DNA of 64,000 nt from Himantopus leucocephalus (taxonomy: Eukaryota; Chordata; Aves; Charadriiformes; Recurvirostridae): the NCBI GenBank assembly GCA_003993805.1, contig RSEF01000031.1, positions 57,449,150 to 57,513,149 of the forward strand, given 5' to 3'. Every line of letters begins with the position of its first letter. Position 1 is the stretch's first letter. The notes beneath the pieces were generated by a model. That model was given only the letters and a program-made list of their open reading frames with translations, did not search any database and was not told where the DNA came from. Shown here in pieces: positions 1 to 13,400 of this stretch. Both the position numbers and the translations under genes were made by a program.

Positions 1-1135
1 TTTTTTTTTTTTCCTGCGTGTAAGGTGTTTATTTTTTTACTTACTGGTGCTGCGTGTAAAAAGGGAACCCCCCACACACGGTGGTATCAGGCCCGCTGGT
101 AAATATGCAAATTCAACTAAAAATAGCTTTTGTCAGAATGACGTTAAATGCAAACCATACAGAGACAAATCCTCTTTGTTACTCTCAGATAATCTCTTGT
201 CTGGTAATGGTCTGCGGCTTAATTTGTAAGACATGTAAATTGTAGAGTATTCACAGACGTTTTTGGAGATTATGTGTCTATTCTGTTACTCCCATTTTCA
301 CAGAAGTGTATTTCGGCATGTAGCCTGTTACAGTTCCTATGCTAGAAGGTTATCATGCGATTGTTAGCAGTGGAGAGCATGTGACCACTGGGATATTATT
401 TTGGGACCATAAGTAGGCTGAAAAGTGGCTCTGGAGTGCAAGTTTGTACACCTGTCCTAGCAGGATATATCTTAAATCAAAAATTAAATATTGACACTAT
501 TAGCCGTTTCATTCAGTGTCACTGTCAGACTGACTTCTGATACGTGTGACAGTCTGATTGTAGCTCAGTCCAAGCTTCCTCACACAGCAAATAAATAATA
601 TATATATATAAATACTTGTTTTTTTTGTGCTGCCTAAATAGTTTTTCTCTGTCACCTATTTCTAACTTTTAAACAGAAATGGTTGCATTCTAAATGCTAA
701 AAAAAAAGCCATATACTGATACTGTACAGAAACAATATGAACATGACCTTAACATAAAAATGGTATAAATAAGCTTATGCTGTTTTTTTTGTTCTTATCT
801 CTGTTTTAATTTTACTTCTTCAGTTTGAATGTGTGTTTGTAGAATTTTCGACTTGTTCTGATTTGCCAGTTTGCTACAGAATACTCTTATCACAATGCGT
901 AAGGTGTAGCCTTTTTTTCATACTGAAGAAGCATGTAATTGACACATTTGGAAAGCTTAAGTGCCTGTGTTTGCTGCTAACTAGTAGTATGCCTTTCAAT
1001 GTTACTAAAGTTCTTTACATCTACGAGATATTCTTACATACACTTGATAAAAATCTTCAGTTTTCTAGAGACAACTGTACCCAATTAAGCGGAGGAGAGT
1101 GCTACATTAATAGCAAAACGTTTGTATTTTACCAG
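1..1135. other. AT-rich sequence upstream of the first visible RAD17 exon (intron, inferred)
   Basis: The segment opens with a T tract (1-12) and contains a short TA repeat near 597-612. It has no CpG-rich promoter and no recognisable start-codon exon. It is most simply the intron after the start-codon exon. Confidence 0.6.
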
Positions 1136-1414
1136 GTAACAGATTGGTTGGCACATTCATTTGATGACTTCTTTGGAAACACAACTATTTCTTCTAGTGC
1201 TGTTCCTGTGAAGCCACTAGAAGGCAACTCTAGAAGAAACCGGCAGAAGCAGAAGAAAGACCTGTCTTCTGTGCCAGAAAGTACCAAAACTAAAGTTCTG
1301 CCCAGAAAAAGAGCAAAGTCATCTTCAGTAGATCTGCCTTCTAACAAGTCCAGGCAAAACTGGAGCCAATCTCAAGATGAGCCATGGGTAGATAGATACA
1401 AACCTGAAACTCAG
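1136..1414 (+). CDS. RAD17: RAD17 first visible coding exon (residues 1-93)
   Basis: The exon starts after a TTTTACCAG acceptor and ends CAG before gtgtgt. It is 279 bases, phase 0 at both ends. It begins VTDW and continues with SFDDF, shared with human RAD17 residues from about 15. A Ser/Lys/Arg-rich, weakly conserved linker follows, then PWVDRYKPETQ, the RFC box that precedes the ATPase domain. The frame stays open upstream to an ATG at 833, but those residues do not resemble RAD17 and are read as intron. Confidence 0.95.
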
Positions 1415-4400
1415 GTGTGTGAGTTATTCTAAGTGCTAATATAGGGCAACATTCTAGTGTGACATGTTGTGCTTCTGGTCTTAACCCGTATTGGTCAGTT
1501 CTAAGTATATGCTATTTTACTAGGGCAGTGAAGTACTAGGATTTATTTACTGCCTGTAGTTAAGATTTTAATGAGCTACTTCTTTGTAGGAGATGCATTT
1601 TTTTTCCTCAGGTTTCCTGAGGAGATAAAGCTAGTGATGAGATGTTGTTTCCTGTCCACCCACTCCTGAACTTTTGAACCTGTTACTGAATTTCAGTCAA
1701 ATCTGACAGCCCCAAGTACTAGGAAAATCCACAGCTAAAGAAAGGAGAGAGAACTGAGTTAGTGCATTTATTGTGGGAAAGAGAACAGAAATTATCTTGC
1801 ATGTTACTGACAGCAGTCAGCTGGTCTGTTAGCATGTTCAGAGTACTTGATGAATTGCAGTTTGGGCTATCTCTTGCTTGCTCGATGCATCTTAGGCATG
1901 ACTTTGCCTGGTGGGTGTTCTGGTGCCTTAGGGCTTCAAGGAGAAAGGACTCAAATCTGTAGTAAACCTGTCTTCACTGGTTCTGCTCATGGAACACCTT
2001 TTTCACAGTGTGTTTCAAAGGTATCAGCGTGTGTGTTAACTGTCTTTTAGACTTGAGTGCTGGTTGTTGTAAGTAAGTTAGTGTAGTACTTGTATTTTAT
2101 ATTTAAATATTCAATAGCTCAGCTCTGGAGAGGAATTGAGTTACAAGGCTAGAAGAAGAGTAAGCTGTGTGAGATTTCCAGAAGTTCCAAAATCCTATGT
2201 AGTGTTAGTCAGTAGAGCATAAAAAGTACGAGCTCCAGCAGTAGCTGTAAAGTGTACTGATGCAAACAGGCAAGATTGTAATGTTGTTACTTTAGGAATA
2301 ATAAATAATTCATTATTTCCAAACTGCAAGCAATGGAAAATTGGTTGTTTGAGGAAGCAGACTGAAATGATTATTCTTAACTGTTGCACTTCTGCATAGC
2401 ATAAATATATGTAACTGGAATATACATGTACATGTCTAATTAGTATTTTAGTCAGCATATATTCTGTTCTTGAATCTTATCATTACAGTCTTAGAAAGCA
2501 AGAGGTGTATATATACATTTCATATACTTTAATCTTGTTTTAGAATGACCTTGCTGTGCAAAAGAAGAAAATTGAAGAAGTTGAAACCTGGTTAAAAATG
2601 CACATATTTCAGAGGCAGCCAAAGCAGGTAATGTTGCTAAAATTAGCAGCTAGAGATATAAAGACATACAAACAAGCTGGATTCAATTTTATTTTAATTT
2701 CAGAGAAAACCTTAACTTATCAGTAGTGATTATGTATCTATAGCATTCTAAGAAATCTGTTAAGAATATAGATTAGAGCTTGTATTTTTTTAGGGCTTAT
2801 GCTGCTAAGAGGTGGATTCTGTTTTTGATCAGAAATACTGTTTTCTAGGATCCAGTTAGTTCATACCTCTTCAGTGTGTGCTTGTAACTACATTTTATCT
2901 CCCACAGATTAAGTATCTTGGAAAATTTCCAGTTGCTCTGTCTTGAGGTAATCAGATGTTTTTAACCTCTTGATTGATAAGAGGCGTTCTTATACACATG
3001 CATCATTTACCAGTCTTACCTAGTGTTTTTCAGACCTGATTCTCCAGTTCAGTATGTATTATGTTGGTAGTGTACATGGTGTGCAGTTAACTAAACAGAT
3101 ACAAGGCATTCAGACTTCTGGTCTAGCTCTTTCTGTCTGAATACTCAACAGGTAAATTAATAACACAAAATAATTAACTCAGTTTTTACTGAGAAAAGAG
3201 AATCATTATCTGAGAAACTATAGCAGAAATTCAACCAATATTCATCTTCAGCCAACTTGCAGTGTTTATATATCATGTTTGGGATTTATTTTTTTTTCCC
3301 CTGTAACAGGGTGGCTCTGTCTTACTGCTAACTGGTCCTCCTGGTTGTGGAAAGACTGCAACTATACAAATACTAGCAAAAGATCTTGGTGTTCAGGTGC
3401 AAGAGTGGACCAATCCGGTATCTTTAGACTTTACAAAAGAAGACGTAAGAAATATGTTTGGCCATGGTAAGTATCTTGTTTTTTTTTCTTTTCTTTTATT
3501 TTTTTTCTGGTTACTTTTATGATTTTTGTATTCTGTGTTTTTTATTCTTTTGTGTCTGTCACATATGAAGCCAGGTCCTCAGTGCTTAGTAAGAATCTTT
3601 CTTTTGCTTTTATCTGGAAAGGGATTTAGTTTTTTTCCAATGTTTACTCCAAAATATTTTGCAGTTCAGATTATAGAGAGCTATGTAGTAGCCTGCATAT
3701 CATTTGAGCCAATTAATTAAAAATAGGTAAGTCTGTCTTTGTCTGGGTCCTCAATTGAATTCTACCCTTAAAAATTCTCTTGTATTTGTCATGTGTTTGC
3801 CAAAGGGCTTGGCTGCTGGCGTTCAGTAGCTACTGTTAGAAAATAGCATGGGTGGGTATTAGTTCTTGTGCGTATTTATATGCTACTTGGTATAATATAT
3901 AGAATACATATTTTTAATTAGTTTTCTTTTTCAGACTCAAATTTTCATACGTTTCCGAGTCAGGCCCAAGCAGCTCTCTTTCAAGATTTTCTATTAAGAG
4001 CAAATAAGTATAACAAACTTCAGATGCTTGGGGAGTCCTCAGAAAATGATAAAAAGCTTATTCTTATTGAAGTAAGTGAAAACTTGTGAAATCTTGTTTT
4101 GGAAACAATACCTTTTATGATAATATTGACATGCTGTCTAGCTTCAGCTGGTGGATTGGAGTTGCCAAAAGTTAGTCTGCTTTACTGCAGATGAGTTCTT
4201 TATTACTCTTTGAGTCTCTACAGCAGGCTAGAATGAAGTTCTACCTGTAGTTAAACTATGTAAGCTAATAGTCAGGCAGAAATTGGAGACTAGTTTATGT
4301 ACAGACCTAAGTAATAGGCTATCAAAAAGTAGATCAAAACAATATTGAAAAGTCATACCTGTGTTTCTGTATGATTAACTTTCTAGAAATATATATGTGT

Positions 4401-7400
4401 ATAAACAGGAAGATACGTGAGAATACAAGCAGAAGGCATTTGAAATTTAGCATTCCCTGGTTTTAGGTGGGTGGTGTTATTTAGGACAGAGATGTGAACA
4501 CCGAGGGTTTGTAAGCTATAGTGGGAGGTACAGGAGAAGACTTTTATTTTTACTTATTCAGGAGTGGATTTCAATAGTATTTTCTTTCTGAACTTTTCAT
4601 TTTCTCTGACAGAGGAATTTTCTAAGTTATGATAGTCAAGTTGTCTGTAAACTTTCAAGAAAAAGAATAGATGAGATAAAAAGTCTAGCTGAGTAATGTG
4701 ATGTACTGTAGAATTTAGGAAGAATAGTTTTCTGTGACTTCTCTTCATGAAGTCACTTCCTTGTGTAGGTCCTCTCATATCTCAAGTGGTATATCCTGCC
4801 CTCTTTCCCAGTGGAGCTGCTACCTTGTGTGTTTATCCTCTGAGTAAAACACTGTCTAGTAGGCAATGTAGTCACCCAAGGCTGTTTCTTAGGAGACAAG
4901 GACAGAAAGAAAATGTTTTGGTTTAAATAGTTTTTTTTTTTCCATAATAAAGAAATACTATGCTGTGTTGGTTTTTTTTCCTTTGTTTTTTTCTTCCTGG
5001 TTATTTTCACTGCTAGTCGCATTCAAATTTAGTTGAAAGCAAGGTTACTAGGAAGAAAAAATGTGTACCAACCTACTGTGCCGTAACAGTCAGTCTGTGG
5101 GAGAGAGTATTTACATCTGAGTGTAATGACAGCAGTTTATTTGTTTTGAATAGGACATACCCAACCAATTCTATCGAGACCCTAGCAGTCTACATGAAAT
5201 TCTCAGGTCAGTTACAAGTAAGTTTTTCATTATTAGCTTTAGCCACTTGCAGTAAACTGGAGATTAATTCTTGTTATATTTGCTTATTTTTCAATTTAGG
5301 AGATTTGTTCGTACAAGTAGATGTCCCCTTATCTTTATAATCTCGGATAACTTCAGTGGAGACAGCAATCAGAGGTTACTGTTCCCAGCGGAAATCCTAG
5401 AGGAGTTGTGTATATCCAGTATTAGGTAAGATCTTTTATCTCATTAAAACTAGATTGAAATAAATGAGAAGTCAGAAACTAATGAATTTTTTTTTAAATG
5501 AAATTCAACAGTTTCAAGCCTGTTGCACCAACAAATATGATGAAAGTTCTTAATCGAATAGCTGCAACAGAAGCTAGTATGGTAAGTTGTCAAAACTGGT
5601 AACTTCTGTGCAGTGCTAGGACCAAAAGATTTCAGACTTGTATATCTGAAATATGTTATTTATATTTGTTACTGTATTTGTTTGATCTTTGATAGCAGAA
5701 CCCTACACCCTCCCCCAAAACCACCACCAGTCCCACCCCAACAGAAAACAAGGGACAAACTGGAAAGATGTCTTGTTTTTAAGATTAGTTCCACTTGATC
5801 CTTGTTCTAAGTCTTCAGAGTTACTTCTAAAAATTCTTCTGCCTATTACAGAAAGTATATATATGAAACAAATAATAGGAATAGAAGTAATTTTCATTGT
5901 ATCCAGCAAGGCCAGAAGAGGTTACGAACCTAAATCCTGTATTATTCCTGAACTGTTGATTACAACCAAGTCTCATACTGAGTGACACCTTGCAAAGAAT
6001 TATGTGCATTATTCTCTTTAATATTGCAGTATGAAATGTGGCAATGTGCTTAAATGGATTAAATGTTTTAAAGTTAGCAATATTTCATGGTTTGAGCACA
6101 TGGTGGGTGCTCAAGTAGTCTGTTTATGGTGTGCATCAGAGGTGGGTCCCCACAGCCAGAATAATATTCAAATACTCCTTTTCCTACTTTTTCTTATTGC
6201 TTTGAATGTTGCTTTTCCTTGTAGAACAGAGAAAAGACTTTGGCTCTTGATAGAACTTCTCTGGAGTTGCTTTGCAGAGGTTGTTCAGGTGATATAAGAA
6301 GTGCAATAAACAGTCTTCAGTTTTCTTCTATGAAAGGTAAATCTGTGATTTTTGTTAAGTGAATGACATTTTGATCATTTCTGCTGTAAAGGTATTCTTT
6401 TCACAGTTGCAGCACAGCTGGATGAGCTGCAACCTGCTGCTCTGGAGCAGGAATAAATGGCACAAAGTTTGGTGATTTTGTTTGTTGTTTAAGATGAAAA
6501 TGTTCCATTTCATGACTGTTACGTAGTCCTAAAACTGAGTGAGATCTGCTATGTATGTGTTGATGTAATTTAATGATATGCCCTCTTCTTGATATCTTTG
6601 CGATTGGTGTGTGTGTACTGATAAAACTTTTATGATACAACCTTAATTTGAGAGGGATGTTTTCATTGCTTGGTTCTTTATACTTCTGCACGCCCTTATC
6701 TTTACCCTTAAAGCATTTCTGAAATAGCCCATTGACTTTGCATACAGCATTTCCATAATGACTGATTTTGCTTTGAGTTCCTATGGCTGTTGGTAAATTG
6801 AAAAACTGTGAGGTGGCGTGACCTACTGTGACATTACTGAATGTATTATAGAATAACTTTGGAGTTCAGTGTTTTAGTGGTCTTCAAAGTATTTGTTTGG
6901 ACAGAGTTCAAATCAGACTTAGTTTGGCATTATTTTGAATGTCCCAACATCGAAAGAAAACAGGAGACTTACTGTAATTTCTTTTATAAGCATCGGAAGT
7001 CAATAGTTGTTAAGAAACTAATGGATGTGAGTTACATAATCTATGCTTTTCAAAAAGCAGTACTCTGGCATGTGTAGTTCATTCTAAGAACCATTAGATG
7101 GTGCCAGTTCTTATAGTCCACCTAGAAGTAAGGAAGTGAAGGGTTGTTTTCTGCAGTATGTCATAAAGCTAGCAATCATCTGATTGCTTTTACTCATTTT
7201 TCTCTCCCATCCACCTTGCAAATGGAAAATGTGCTCATGGAACACAGGACTAAATGTTGTTTCAAGTCCTTGTTGTGAGAGGGAGTATTGTAGTTTGAGT
7301 TTTAGAGTATATTGAAATTAACTTAGCTATGTTTGTTAAATTACCTGAGGGAGAGAGTCAAGTTTCTAGGTTTAACTTGCAAACATAGAAGCTAATTCTT

Positions 7401-10400
7401 CTGACGTTGTCTTCTAGTATACTGTTTGTATTGTTCTGTGTTAATCAGAAAAATATAAAATTCTTCTCAGTAAAATCATTTTGATGATAATGCCATTAAG
7501 TTAATAAATAGGTTTGAAATACCTGAGGAGAGTTTGCAGTAGCTTACTGCTGGATGCTAAGTAGCTTCTACATAATGTAGAATATCTGAATAGTCCTAAA
7601 ATGACCAGTTTGTGTAACTTTTAATAAGTTACCTTGGAAATGTGAAAATATGAGAGTTACAAAGAGAACTTGGGAGAAAACAACGGCATATGGCTTGACA
7701 ACTTCTGTACATGACATCACAAAATCATGTACTCATCATACCATACAGAACAGTCTTTTTTCATGTTTTCCCTAACAGATTGAGAGGAGTTGCCTTCACG
7801 TTGAATAGAATTTTTTTTAGTTGTTCAGGTATTTCAGTTAGGAAAATGATTCGCAGCCAGTGATATTTTGTAAATTTTGGAGAGATCTCACCTCCTTGTT
7901 GATGTCCTGAGAATGCATTTTTAGTTTATATAAATATATATATAAAATTTCTTTCTTAACTCATATATGTGTGTAAATGCAAGTGATACATTCGCTTTGG
8001 TAGTATTAATGGGTAAAATGGATCCATGGCAATTGTGGTAGAAGAGAAAAGTAAATACTTAGATGATAAGTTCTCTTAGTTTGATAAGGAACATTCACCT
8101 GCCACTAAATGAAATTGTGGGTGATAATTTTTGAGTTTTAAATTACAGCAGAAGAAGGGGTTTATTCCTTGGAGCTCAAAACATTGTGGAATTTAGTCGG
8201 CTGTTGGAAGAATCACCTAAATGAAAGGTTTTCTTTGCTCCTTATATTTTAGTGAGGGTATTATACAGATAATGCAAATAGAAGATAAATTACTAAGTAA
8301 TCAGAATGTAACTGATAAAATTTACAAATATTTGCACTTGCACTTTATAAAGAAGAAATCTTTAAGAAAGGCAAGTTGGGGCTGCATTGGAACTAAAATA
8401 AATTGAAAACATATATTTATTATTCAAAAAAAGTACTTGGCGTCCTAGCTGTGGCGTAAGGGACAGAAGTGGAATGAAGCATGCTAGTTTAGGTGAATGG
8501 GTTGTCTTCCTAAAAAATTAGTGTCTCTGTTTATATAACCTTTTCTGTTCGGTGGGGTTTTTAATTATTATTTGTTTGTTTAGAACATTAGCAGTAGCAA
8601 TATAATAGAAAACTTCTTTGGATTCATGTACTTTATCCTGATTGTATTTTTGCTTTTATTGGTAGACTGCTCATTAGAGAAAGAGTTTTGGTCAAGGAAG
8701 AAAAGGAGCTCCACATTAAAATGTGAAGCAGCAGCAGTATCTAAAGTAAGAAAGAAAAGTAAATCTGATACTTCAGAAGACCAGGAGATACAAGCTATTG
8801 GTGGCAAAGATGCTTCCATCTTTCTTTTCCATGCTCTGGGGAAAATAATTTACTGCAAACGTAAGAAAGCTTTGACTTATTCTTCCTTTCAATGGGCAAA
8901 GCATGTCAGCTGCTAATAGATTTGCTAAAGCAAGGCTTAGAGTGAGCTCTAAGTCACATGTTTAGTCATTAATAGGAGTATAAAAACAGTAATAAAAGTT
9001 TGTGGTAACTGAGATTGCAGCTGTCTGTATCTATTGGGTAAATAAACATTTCATTAAGATGTACTACCTGTATGTAATAAAATTACGTAACGCTAGTTGG
9101 ATTAGGTCCACATGCTGTCATGCACACAAAGCTAGGTAGATAGCCACCACATTTGTTGTATTGTACAAAAGCAAATTTTGCTTTTATGCAGAATTATACA
9201 TTGTTGTATGGTTATGTTCTGTACTTGTCTGTATTCCTAAAGGTAACAGAACAGCCCTGCATCCTCATAGGTACTGCCTCCCTTATTTGTGTATACAGGT
9301 TTGACTCCTGTGGTCTTTTCCTCCCTACTGTTTATCTGAACTCTTTTTTTCTCTTTAACAGACATATGTGCTCTCTCCTTTCTGAACTGAAAACCTCTTC
9401 CACTTGTCATACCCTGTCTTCCTTTCCACCTCTGCAAAATACTTTCCACCTTACTACTTACTAGTGAAAGTTCTACTTCTTATACACTCAGGTTCTGTAA
9501 ATTTATAGAACCTATCTGCTCCCTGGGTGTGGTTGCAGTACTGTCTTTTTAACATTTAAAAACGATAATTCATAAGCACTTGGCACTTACTAAACTAGTA
9601 CTATCTGCACTTAGCTAAATCAGGATCCATAACGCAGTTGGCTGTTCACGTTTCAGGAATAATTCACAATATTAGTTCCAAAATCAACTGAGGAGAAATA
9701 GTGAGATGAGGGAATATGAAAACAATTAAATTACACTTGTTATATGAAGTGTAATTAACTAATTATGTGTTGTTGACTATATAATATTGACTATATAATT
9801 AAATACTTATGCCTGCATCAAGAGCTTTCTGGGAACTGAAAATGGTGTAATCTAGTTGCTGGTAGAGTTGACAGTTGCTAAAAATTATGCTCAATATATG
9901 TGAAAACTACTGTTCATGCAGTTACACATCCCTGTTCTTGTGCCCATCTAATTTTTATTCTAATTTTTAATATCTAATCTGAAATGTGTGTCTCTTTCTT
10001 CTGGCTTTATTGGTTATGTGCAGAAATGTAACAACATTTCTGATACCGAAAGACTAAAGATTATAAAATCCTTTGTAGGAGAACCAGTGTCAGAATCAGA
10101 GATTCCTCAGCTGCCTGCTCACTTATCAGAATACCGTCGAGACACCTTGCTTGTTCAGCCTGAGGTACATCTGCAATAACTACTCGATTCCAGTTTGGTT
10201 TGAAAAAAACCAAAACAAACTGTTAAGTGATTGATGCAAATTCTCAAGCACAGTGGTTTTGTCGCCGGTCTTAATATACGTGTACTCAATCTGTCTAAGT
10301 TCCAGAATAATTAATGTGGAAGGGACCTCTGGAGGCTAACTTCAAAGGTAGACTAGGTTCCCAGGCTCTTGATCTGTCAAGTTTTGAGTACCTCCAGTGA

Positions 10401-13400
10401 TAGAGATTCTCTCACCTCACTGATGGAATTGTGCTGGAAGGTAGACTTTCCCTTGCTGCAGCCCGTCATTGTTACCTCTCATCCTTTCGCTGTGCATTGC
10501 CACGAGGAGTCTGAGTTCACCTTTCTGTTACCACCCATTAATAGAGTTGAAGACAGCAATGGCTTCTGCCCCTCCATCCCCACCATTAGCCTTCTCTGGG
10601 AGCAAACCAACCTCCCTTTTGTAATAAGCATCACTTCATAGATCATGTGTGCCAGCTGCCGTCTAACTGTATCATAACTTTTATAGGATGTTTTTCCTTA
10701 CATACTATGTAAAACTTGAACTTCTTTTTTGTCCTGATAGGGGATTGTGGAAAAATCACATATGTCTGGAAGCATATTTAATTTATACCTTCACCAGAAC
10801 TATGTAGACTTTTTTTCTGATATAGATGATGTGGTGAGAGCCAGTGAATATTTGAGCACCGCTGATGTCCTTTGTAGTAATTGGAGTGTAAGTGTCATTT
10901 TTTATACGCACATACTTTTTTTTTTTTAATACTCTGAGATTGAGCTTCTAAGTTTTTCTCAAAGTGTTTATGAATGGTAGAAAGAAATTTTCTTGCAATT
11001 CAGTAAGAATTAAGCTATATCACTTCAAACTTACGGTATAGGTGACAGTGAATTGTTAATGAATGCTAAAGTACATCAACTATAAGAGATGCAGGTCCAA
11101 CGTCTTGTCCAACTTCTGTTGGTGTTTTATTATAGTGGGTTATAGAGTTTGTAAAATACTCTACAAAGTATTTTTAAGTAGAACAGATTTATGCTAAAAA
11201 TGTGTTGGCGTCTCTATGCCTTTTCCCTAAAGTAATTGAGCTAGCTTTTTCATTCAGCTGCTTTGAGTAAAAGTTTCACAGTAACCTAAACGTATTCTGG
11301 GTGTGTCATGTCACTGGCATTACACAGTGTGTTTTAGTTCAAATGAGACACACTGTGCAGAGACCTTCAGTTCACATAATGCCTGATTTCTCTCTTAGAC
11401 ACGGCTTGTGATGGAAAAATACAGTGCATCTGTGGCTACCCGAGGGGTGATACATTCAAATACATCCAGAGCCTTTGCCCACCACCAAGGAGGGATGGGG
11501 TTCCGGCCATTACATAAACCACAGTGGTTCTTTATCAATAAAAAGGTAAATGCTTGATTTTTTTTAAATTTTTTTTGGTAAGGTATGAGAGTTGAGTAGT
11601 ATAGATGAGATCTGCTTACACTGCTAAACTTGTCAAATATCCTATTTTGATATAAGCTACTTCTAAAAAGCACTTCTTGAAGAGTTACATTTGTATTATT
11701 CCTTTAATGGAAAAATAAATGGGAGGCCTCTGACAAAGTCTGATTCCTGGGTCCAAGTTGGCATACTGCTGGGAGAGTCTTAAACCAAAGTTAATGGAGA
11801 CACAATTAGTGTTGAAATACTATAAAGTATTCCTAAAAGTAAGTTTTTGTGCAGTTTAAATCACATTAAACTGTTGTGTAAGTTTAACAAATCACTGCTG
11901 TTATGTTTTTTGTGTTTATCAGAAATACTTTGTTCATGAGATACCAAAACTCTTGGCAATGTTTTACATTTGGACTAATACTTCTCTTGCTTTATCTGGC
12001 AAAAAATATTGGCCTGGATGGGAGGGGAATTCTATAATCAAGAGATAAATATTTTCTGGAAATCTTAATGCCCAGCAAAAGGCAAAAATGAAGGAATTTA
12101 CCATTTTTCTGATCTGTATGTTTACTCTAACTGCCTATCTTTTTTTTTTTCTGGTCTCATTTTTCAGTAGCTTGTGTGTAGTCATCCATCAGGCAAGAAG
12201 GAAGTCTGTCTTTTATGCTGCAGAGTATCTACGTTAATAATGATTCACCAGGTTTTTCTACTTGTGTTTCTTTCTCCCCCCTCTTCCCCCCCAACTCTTA
12301 CAGTATCAAGAAAATTGCCTTGCTGCAAAATCTCTCTTTTCAAGCTTCTGTCTACCACCTGAGTGTCTTCAGACAGAGCTATTGCCTTACCTTGCGATGT
12401 TAGCAAATCCAATGAGAAACCAAGGTAAGATGGGTGTAATTCTTGATCTTGGACCCTTTTTTTTGGTAAATTAAAGCATAGTGAAAAATTTTGTAACCCA
12501 AAATGTCAATACTATCTGTGGTTTTGCCTCAGTAAAAAAAAATACTTATGGTAAATGCATATAGCTGATACCCAAAAATGCTTCTAGTAACATAGACAAA
12601 GCTGTCCTGTTAGGTTTGAAACAACATCAAGAACATTTTTATAACTTGCGTAACTGAAAGAATTAAAATAAGTATCTCTCTTGGCGTAAGTGAGGTGTGT
12701 ATGATGCTTTATAAATGTTTAAGATAGGGTCCTCATGTCGGAGTATTTGAAATAATTTTTCCCTTTTTTTACTGAATGGATTTCTGGTATCTGTGTACTT
12801 TTGAATTTCATCATGTTGCCCTCTCACTCAGTCTCTTAAGGTCCTTGCACAATTTTTCTGTCTGCCCACATCCTTACTTGCCTGTCTAACTGGGTGGCAT
12901 CTGCAAACATGCTCATCTCACACTTACCCCCTTTTTTCACAGCGTTACATTTAAGAATGTGCTGGATAGCGCAGTTCCTAGTGCAGATCTCCACAGAACT
13001 GCATTGGCAACTTTTTCCATTGCAAGAGTTAACTGTTACCTCATACTCCTGTCCCCACTTCCTATTCATTAATTATCAAACTTTACTAATTAAGTTGTTC
13101 TCTTAGGCTTAGGGCTTGTTTTAAATCTACTAGAGGATTTGGTGAGAAGACTTTTGGAAACCTAGTAGGCAGTATTAACTAGATCTTCATTGCTTACTGA
13201 TCCCTTTCCAGTAACATCAATAGACTTAAAAAGCTTTAAAAAGATTTTCTTAGATAAAGTGAACAAAATTAAAAAACCATGTAACCTGAGGTAATCCAAT
13301 AGCAGACAGTCCATGTGGAAAAATTTACTTTGTATGGTACATAATCCAAAAACTAGTGTTTAGACAGCTGGGTCTCTTATGCTATGTTAATTACTTCTAA

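Noticed and set aside
833..1135. In-frame upstream extension of the first RAD17 exon with an ATG at 833
   Set aside because: The residues do not resemble any RAD17 N-terminus, a proper acceptor sits at 1134-1135, and human RAD17 has an exon boundary at exactly this point.
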